The position numbers were made by a program, and so were the translations under genes. Of a stretch of 26,764 nucleotides of DNA, positions 22,487 to 26,764 are shown in pieces (the stretch's first letter is position 1; the number at the start of each line of letters is the position of its first letter). A model generated the notes under the pieces. The model had not been told where the DNA came from and made no database searches. It was given only the letters and a program-made list of their open reading frames with translations. Source of the stretch: Gemmatimonadota bacterium (GTDB lineage: Bacteria > Gemmatimonadota > Gemmatimonadetes > Gemmatimonadales > GWC2-71-9); contig QHTP01000170.1 in NCBI GenBank assembly GCA_003220855.1, forward strand, positions 1-26,764, given 5' to 3'.

Positions 22487-24369
22487 TCGGCACCGCGGGC
22501 CACATCGACCACGGCAAGACCGCCCTGGTGAAAGCCCTCACCGGGGTCGACACCGACCGCTGGGAGGAGGAGAAGCGCCGCGGCATCACGATCGACTTGG
22601 GGTTCGCGCCGCTGCCGCTCGCAAACGACGTCCACGCCAGCGTGGTGGACGTTCCCGGACATGAGGGGTTCGTCCGCAACATGCTGGCCGGCGCCACCGG
22701 TATCGACGTCGCCCTGCTCGTCATCGCCGCGGACGAGGGGATCATGCCCCAAACCGAGGAGCACCTCGCCATCGTCGAGCTGCTCGGCGTGCGTCGAGGC
22801 ATCCCCGTCATCACCAAGCGCGACCTGGTGGATCCCGAATGGCTGGAGCTGGTGCAGAGCGAGCTCGCGACCCGGCTGGCGTCCAGCCGGGTCCGCTGGG
22901 AGCGCGCCCTGCCCGTGTCCGCCCTGACCGGCCAGGGACTGGACGAGCTGCGCAGCGCGCTGGGCCGGATCGCCGCTGACCTGGTCGAGCGGCCCGCGGA
23001 CGACCTGTTCCGCCTGCCCATCGACCGTGTGTTCGCCGTGGCGGGCGCGGGCACCGTCGTGACCGGGTCGACGTGGAGCGGCAGCATCGCCGTCGGTGAC
23101 TCGGTGCGCCTACTCCCACTCGGCCGCGAGGCCCGCGTGCGCTCCATCGAGGTGCACGGGGACGCCGCAGCTCGGGCCGTGCCGGGACGACGCACGGCGT
23201 TGGCGCTCGTGGGCGTGGACAAGAGCGAGCTGGCCCGCGGGGCCGTCGCCGTGACCGGCCCGGGCTGGCACGCTACGCGCATGCTCGACGCCGCGGTCGA
23301 GCTGCTCCCCGGGGCGCGCAAGCCGCTCGCCTCGCGCACGCGAGTCCGGGTCCATTTGGGGACCGCGGAGATCCTCGCCCGCGTGGTCCAGACGCGAGCC
23401 ATCGGGCCGGGGGAAACGGGGCAGGCGCGTCTGATGCTCGAGTCCCCACTCGTGGCGCGGGGCGGGGACCGATTCGTGTTGCGCTCCTTTTCCCCGGTTA
23501 CCACGATCGGGGGCGGCGTCGTACTGGACCCGTTCCCGCCGCAACGCACCCGGCTGCGGCGGCGCCGAATCGCCCCGGATCAGAAGCCGGCGCAGCGACT
23601 CGACGCGCTCGTGGCCGAAGCTGGGCTCGCCGGCCTGGCGAGCGAAAGTCTGGCGGTGCGGCTCGGCGTGGCGCCGCGGCGTGTGACGAAGGTCATCGCG
23701 GACGTGGGAGGTGGGCTCCTAGTGTTGGACGAGACGCTGGTCGCGAGTGCGGCGGTGGCGGATGAGGCGACACGCCTGACGGAGGTGTTGCGACGACACC
23801 ACAGGGAGCATCCGCTCGATCCCGGGATGTCGCTGCAGGCGCTGCGGGCGGCGGTCGGCGCGGGCGGCCCTCCACCTCCAGCCGCCGTCGTCGATGCCGT
23901 GTTGGCGCAGGGCGCGCGTGGGCGTAAACTGGAGATCGTCGAGAGCGTAGCCCGTCTCGCCGGTTGGCGTCCCGCGTTCGACGCCCGGGCGAGCGGGGCC
24001 CGCGATCAGGTTGCGCAGCGCGTCGCGGAGGCGAAATGGCAGGTGCCGACCGTGGCCGAGCTCGAGCGGGAGCTGCCCAACGCGCCGGTGCGGGCCGTGC
24101 TCGCCCACCTGGCGCGGGAGGGCGTCCTGGAGCAGATGGATCAGGAGCGTTACGCCGCGGCGGCGGCGCTCGCGGAGTTCCGCGCCGTCCTGGAAGCGAC
24201 GCTGACGGAGCTCGGGTCGGCGACGCCGGCGGAGTTGCGCGACCGGCTCGGGCTCACGCGCAAGTACCTGATCCCGCTGCTCGAGTGGGCGGATCGCCGC
24301 GGGGTGACGCGCCGCACGGGCGACGCACGCGTTCTGGGACGGTTGACAGCAGGGAAAGGCGGACCCTAG
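22441..24369 (+). CDS. selB: Selenocysteine-specific translation elongation factor SelB
   Basis: A 642-residue EF-Tu-like GTPase. The GTG start at 22441, inside recO, leads to FVIGTAGHIDHGKTALVKAL (G1 GHIDHGKT at residues 20-27), then RGITIDLGF (47-55), DVPGHE (70-75) and TKRD (125-128). The TAGHIDHGKT, TGVDTDR and RRGITIDLGF forms separate SelB from EF-Tu. Domains 2-3 follow (FAVAGAGTVVTGS), and the C-terminal winged-helix repeats that bind the SECIS RNA occupy about residues 380-640 (for example LAVRLGVAPRRVTKVIADVG and LRDRLGLTRKYLIPLLEWAD). It delivers selenocysteyl-tRNA to UGA codons. No selA, selD or tRNA-Sec is in this window; they must lie elsewhere if the system works. Confidence 0.95.
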   Translation: MGTPHSNSDSLRRFVIGTAGHIDHGKTALVKALTGVDTDRWEEEKRRGITIDLGFAPLPLANDVHASVVDVPGHEGFVRNMLAGATGIDVALLVIAADEGIMPQTEEHLAIVELLGVRRGIPVITKRDLVDPEWLELVQSELATRLASSRVRWERALPVSALTGQGLDELRSALGRIAADLVERPADDLFRLPIDRVFAVAGAGTVVTGSTWSGSIAVGDSVRLLPLGREARVRSIEVHGDAAARAVPGRRTALALVGVDKSELARGAVAVTGPGWHATRMLDAAVELLPGARKPLASRTRVRVHLGTAEILARVVQTRAIGPGETGQARLMLESPLVARGGDRFVLRSFSPVTTIGGGVVLDPFPPQRTRLRRRRIAPDQKPAQRLDALVAEAGLAGLASESLAVRLGVAPRRVTKVIADVGGGLLVLDETLVASAAVADEATRLTEVLRRHHREHPLDPGMSLQALRAAVGAGGPPPPAAVVDAVLAQGARGRKLEIVESVARLAGWRPAFDARASGARDQVAQRVAEAKWQVPTVAELERELPNAPVRAVLAHLAREGVLEQMDQERYAAAAALAEFRAVLEATLTELGSATPAELRDRLGLTRKYLIPLLEWADRRGVTRRTGDARVLGRLTAGKGGP

Positions 24370-24372
24370 TTT
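24343..24372 (+). promoter_or_regulatory. Putative promoter for the small secreted protein gene
   Basis: A perfect TTGACA at 24343-24348 lies in the last codons of selB, followed after 18 bases by TAGTTT at 24367-24372 (or, with 17 spacing, CTAGTT). Transcription would start about 80 bases ahead of the ATG at 24457, giving a leader with no obvious riboswitch or hairpin. Good match by eye, untested. Confidence 0.55.
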
Positions 24373-24456
24373 CACGGTGCGCCCTGTAGCGGCATCACTA
24401 GCGACAGAAGGAGAGCGGTCTAGAAGTCACTATCTCGTGTGCTAGAGGAGCGGTGG

Positions 24457-24888
24457 ATGAGGCGGTTTGCCTGGGCGATGCTGGGGCTCGGGCTGTGGGT
24501 GTTCGAGGGGGGGGTCGAGCCGGCTGCGGGACAGGATCCCCAACCCACGATCGAGCTTCAGCGCAATCGTTTCAATCCGGTGACCACGATCCCGTTCAAG
24601 CTGAGCGGGACGTTGTTCCTCAAGGGTCACCGGCCTGTCGTGTCGCTACGGATTTATAACGTGCTCGCGCAGCTGGTCGCGATTCCCGTGCTGCGCGGCA
24701 CGGGCAAGGCGCTGGACAGCCTCGCGCTCACCTGTCCCACGCAGCTGGGGTGCGCCTACAGCGCCTATTGGGATGGCTTCATCGCCAACACCGGGAAGCC
24801 GGCGGCCTCCGGCGTGTATATCTATCAGCTGGTGGTAGACGGTCAGCGCGTTACCAGGAAGATCGTCGTAAAGCAACCGCCGCAATGA
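24457..24888 (+). CDS. Small secreted protein with FlgD/T9SS-like C-terminal Ig domain
   Basis: A 143-residue protein. The ATG at 24457 is preferred over GTG 24439, because AGAGGAG (24444-24450) sits six bases ahead and the signal peptide MRRFAWAMLGLGLWVF begins there. After the signal peptide the whole mature protein is one beta-sandwich resembling the FlgD_ig/T9SS C-terminal sorting domain: NPVTTIPFKLSGTLFLKG, VVSLRIYNVLAQLVAIPVL, YSAYWDGFIANTGKPAASGV, and YIYQLVVDGQRVTRKIVV. In T9SS cargo such domains sit at the end of large proteins and are cut off on export, whereas here the domain stands alone. Cys95/Cys101-type cysteines (LTCPTQLGC) may form a disulfide. Function unknown. The stop lies one base from the end of the converging gene. 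Confidence 0.75.
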   Translation: MRRFAWAMLGLGLWVFEGGVEPAAGQDPQPTIELQRNRFNPVTTIPFKLSGTLFLKGHRPVVSLRIYNVLAQLVAIPVLRGTGKALDSLALTCPTQLGCAYSAYWDGFIANTGKPAASGVYIYQLVVDGQRVTRKIVVKQPPQ

Positions 24889-24889
24889 G

Positions 24890-25546
24890 TTAGCACGGCT
24901 CGGCTTGACCAGTACCGGGCTTGCGATGCACGCGACGGTCGAATGCCGTGCATCCCGCGATGTCTACCAGGATGAGGCGCGGTCGCCCTAGCTCCGGTGG
25001 GGCTCCGACCGGGAGCCTGGGCACGAGGTAAAAGGCTCGATAGCGCGTGCCGTACCACGAATCGAGCGTGGGCGAGAGCGAGCCGCCGGGCCAGGTGTGT
25101 CGCAGCGCGGCACGAATCGAGTCGCTGGAGATGGAGTCCCCCCCGATCTGCGGATTGAACCACAGCGTCACGGCGACAATCGACCGGCCCACGCCGAGCA
25201 CGAGTGCTCGGGCGTGATCGTCGAGCACATTCACGGTGCAGATCGTGGCGTTGTCGAGGGCCTCGCGCACGGCGGCGGTGTCGCGATGTGGATGGGGCAG
25301 GGCGAAGCCGAAGGCGAACTCCGCGACGCGCACGGGCGTGAACCCGGGACTCGACGACTGCCCACTCAGGGGTGGCCAGCATTGGCCGTTCCGTGCCAGT
25401 ACGTCATCGAGCGACTGGCCGAGCTCCAGTCCGGCGAACCCGCGCCAGGGATCGACCCGTCGCGCCGTGTTTTGAGCTCCCAGCCCCCGCCCAACGAGTG
25501 CCAGCGCGATCACGAGCCGGCGGGCGCGGACGCGCGCCGTGATCAT
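24890..25546 (-). CDS. Secreted protein of unknown function
   Basis: A 218-residue protein on the minus strand. The ATG at 25546 is chosen because it overlaps the upstream gene's stop (ATGA) and opens a signal peptide, MITARVRARRLVIALALVGR then GLGAQ. The longer open frame upstream is an arginine-rich shadow inside the transglutaminase gene. The mature part begins VDPWRGFAGLELGQSLDDVL and includes FALPHPHRDTAAVREALD, ICTVNVLDDHARALVLGVG and YGTRYRAFYLVP. Cysteines occur at intervals (GQCWPP, ATICTV, IAGCTAF). I do not recognise the family. Co-transcription with the transglutaminase-like gene is likely from the 4-base overlap. Confidence 0.65.
   Translation of the reverse strand: MITARVRARRLVIALALVGRGLGAQNTARRVDPWRGFAGLELGQSLDDVLARNGQCWPPLSGQSSSPGFTPVRVAEFAFGFALPHPHRDTAAVREALDNATICTVNVLDDHARALVLGVGRSIVAVTLWFNPQIGGDSISSDSIRAALRHTWPGGSLSPTLDSWYGTRYRAFYLVPRLPVGAPPELGRPRLILVDIAGCTAFDRRVHRKPGTGQAEPC
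24925..24954. repeat. 8-bp inverted repeat near the converging gene ends
   Basis: GATGCACG (24925-24932) and its exact reverse complement CGTGCATC (24947-24954) flank a 14-base loop, 36 bases beyond the end of the + strand gene and inside the 3' coding end of the minus-strand gene. There is no T run on either side, so it is not a classical terminator. It may simply be a chance repeat in coding sequence. Confidence 0.4.
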
Positions 25547-26764
25547 TTCTGGTGCTCGAGCACGATGTAGCGGACGTCGTCCTTCCCCATGTCTTTGAGC
25601 CACGCGATCAGCTCCCCGATGCGGTCGGGCGGCTCGACCCCTTTGCGCCCGACGAGGCGGCGCGCGATCCGGAGCGTCTGGCCGTCTTGCGCATACTCGG
25701 CGGTGTAGGTCCCGAACCCGCTCGAGGCCGTCACGTTGGACGGCAGTGCGGCCCGCCACCCTGCCGGGAGCGTGAGTCTCAGCTCGGCTTGCTCCACGTG
25801 CGGACCGGCGACCGCCGCCACGTCGATGGGAAACTTGCGCGGGCCCAGGCCCTCGAGCTCGACGGCGAGCGCTTTGACCGCCCCATAGTTGTGGAGGGGT
25901 ACGGTGAGGATGTCGCTCGGGCCGGACTTGGACGTCACCTGGGCTCCGTGCACCACGAACGCCACCCGCGGCTGCGCGCTCAGATCGCGGCCGTCGAACA
26001 ACTCGAGGCTGTCACCCGACGCGCCGGGAAACACGAGGTTCGCGACCGTGCGCTTGAGCCGCTCGCGCTCGTCGGGACCTATCGCGTTGGCGAACGTGCG
26101 CCGCAGAGAATACTGCTGATCGCCCGTGGCGACGTGGACGTAGCGCCCGCTGAACACGCCGTCCGGAGAGAGGTCTCCGGTGAGGGTCGAGGCGTCGCGG
26201 TTCAGCGGAGTCGAATCGGTCGGGAAGGTGACTTCCTCGCCCCGGCCGTCCGGGTGGACCACCAGACCGAACTCGCCCTGCTCGGCGGAGGGGAGCGAGC
26301 CGAGCGGCGTCAACTCGGAGGTCAGATCGAGAAACAAGTAGCCCGTGGGGCGCTGGACGGCCGCGATCATGTGGTCGAAGGCGTTGGCCGACGGTAGGTC
26401 GCGCTCGATCCCGCCGCCCGACGCCAGCAGCACCGGGTAGGCCTGGAGCCCCATCCGCTGCGCCAGCGTGATGAACAGCGTCGCCTTGTCCTTGCAGTCG
26501 CCGTAGCGCGTTCGCAGTACGGCCGCGGGGAGGCGGGGCTGGAACCCGCCGATCCCGAGCGAGAGCGACACATAGCGGAAGTCCTGCGCCACCCAGCGGT
26601 GCACCCGCCGCAGCGAATCCTCGAGCGTCCGGGCGCCGGCCACCAGGCTCGCCAGCGACGAGTCGAGTGCCGGCGTCGTCACGTAGCGATCGCGCGCGAG
26701 CCCGCCGTACCAGCGGGCCACGTCCGCCCACGTTTGCGGAGCTGCGACGGTGATCAGCTGATCG
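25543..26764 (-). CDS. Transglutaminase-like (DUF3857-type) secreted or periplasmic protein, N-terminus outside window
   Basis: About 406 residues are visible; the frame is still open at the right edge (reading DQLITVAAPQTWADVARWYG from the edge), so the start lies outside. The transglutaminase core is clear: VHRWVAQDFRYVSLSLGIGG, then RYGDCKDKATLFITLAQRMG with the catalytic Cys, NAFDHMIAAV with the His, and YLFLDLTSELTPLG with the Asp. In this family a DUF3857 beta-sandwich usually precedes the core (here presumably beyond the edge). The C-terminal 220 residues form another beta-rich domain with HVATGDQQYSLRRTF and AELRLTLPAGWRAALPSN. Substrate unknown; such proteins are usually exported or surface-associated. 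It is followed by the unknown secreted gene in ATGA overlap. Confidence 0.85.
   Translation of the reverse strand, partial: DQLITVAAPQTWADVARWYGGLARDRYVTTPALDSSLASLVAGARTLEDSLRRVHRWVAQDFRYVSLSLGIGGFQPRLPAAVLRTRYGDCKDKATLFITLAQRMGLQAYPVLLASGGGIERDLPSANAFDHMIAAVQRPTGYLFLDLTSELTPLGSLPSAEQGEFGLVVHPDGRGEEVTFPTDSTPLNRDASTLTGDLSPDGVFSGRYVHVATGDQQYSLRRTFANAIGPDERERLKRTVANLVFPGASGDSLELFDGRDLSAQPRVAFVVHGAQVTSKSGPSDILTVPLHNYGAVKALAVELEGLGPRKFPIDVAAVAGPHVEQAELRLTLPAGWRAALPSNVTASSGFGTYTAEYAQDGQTLRIARRLVGRKGVEPPDRIGELIAWLKDMGKDDVRYIVLEHQK

Noticed and set aside
24370..24456. Possible tRNA-Sec or small RNA between selB and the next gene
   Set aside because: No cloverleaf, no CCA-type end and no long acceptor or variable arm; the stretch is only 87 bases and fits a promoter leader.
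1..26764. Mobile elements, CRISPR array, prophage or integration site
   Set aside because: No transposase, integrase, terminal repeats or regularly spaced repeats found; gene content is uniform housekeeping and transport.

Overview
This is a GC-rich, gene-dense bacterial chromosome segment. Nearly all genes are on the + strand and most overlap by 4 to 40 bases. The mix is diderm: outer-membrane beta-barrels, a TonB-dependent receptor and lipoproteins, together with HPr kinase and a mannose-family PTS, plus a FlgD/T9SS-like C-terminal domain. That mix and the putative promoters (TTGnnn, 17-18 nt, TAGnnT) suggest an uncultured member of Gemmatimonadota. The phylum is an inference; no rRNA or other marker here settles it.

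Layout. 1-149 is the end of purM. 158-1120 is a secreted beta-barrel. 1083-4481 is a complete riboflavin set (ribD, ribE, ribBA, ribH), followed by nusB (4462-4875) and a GT4 glycosyltransferase (4872-5987). 5990-11568 is a PTS/regulatory cluster: short HPF, HPr kinase, separate EIIA, EIIB, EIIC and EIID, HPr, and a disrupted enzyme I. 11588-14151 is the S-adenosylmethionine pair metK and ahcY, then a DUF151 bifunctional nuclease and a secreted, C-terminally anchored protein. 15581-21680 is a cobalamin-uptake operon: promoter, cobalamin riboswitch, intrinsic terminator, btuF (disrupted), btuC, btuD, btuB, a truncated DUF71/COG2102 gene and a beta-propeller lipoprotein. 21683-24369 is recO and selB. 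24457-24888 is a small secreted protein with its own putative promoter. 24890-26764 is a convergent minus-strand pair: a transglutaminase-like (DUF3857-type) protein and a secreted protein of unknown function.

The most notable observations: (1) three genes, ptsI, btuF and the DUF71 gene, each show recognisable 5' and 3' parts in different reading frames with a conserved middle piece missing. This means either genuine decay of PTS and B12 functions or assembly-level deletions. (2) The B12 operon has a well-resolved riboswitch whose terminator arm also overlaps the probable ribosome binding site of btuF. The operon adds a B12-type DUF71 protein and a surface beta-propeller lipoprotein positioned like BtuG of Bacteroidetes. 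(3) A secreted protein at about 14635 appears to have its signal peptide only if translation starts at a CTG codon inside the upstream gene.

No CRISPR array, insertion sequence, prophage, tRNA or rRNA was found.
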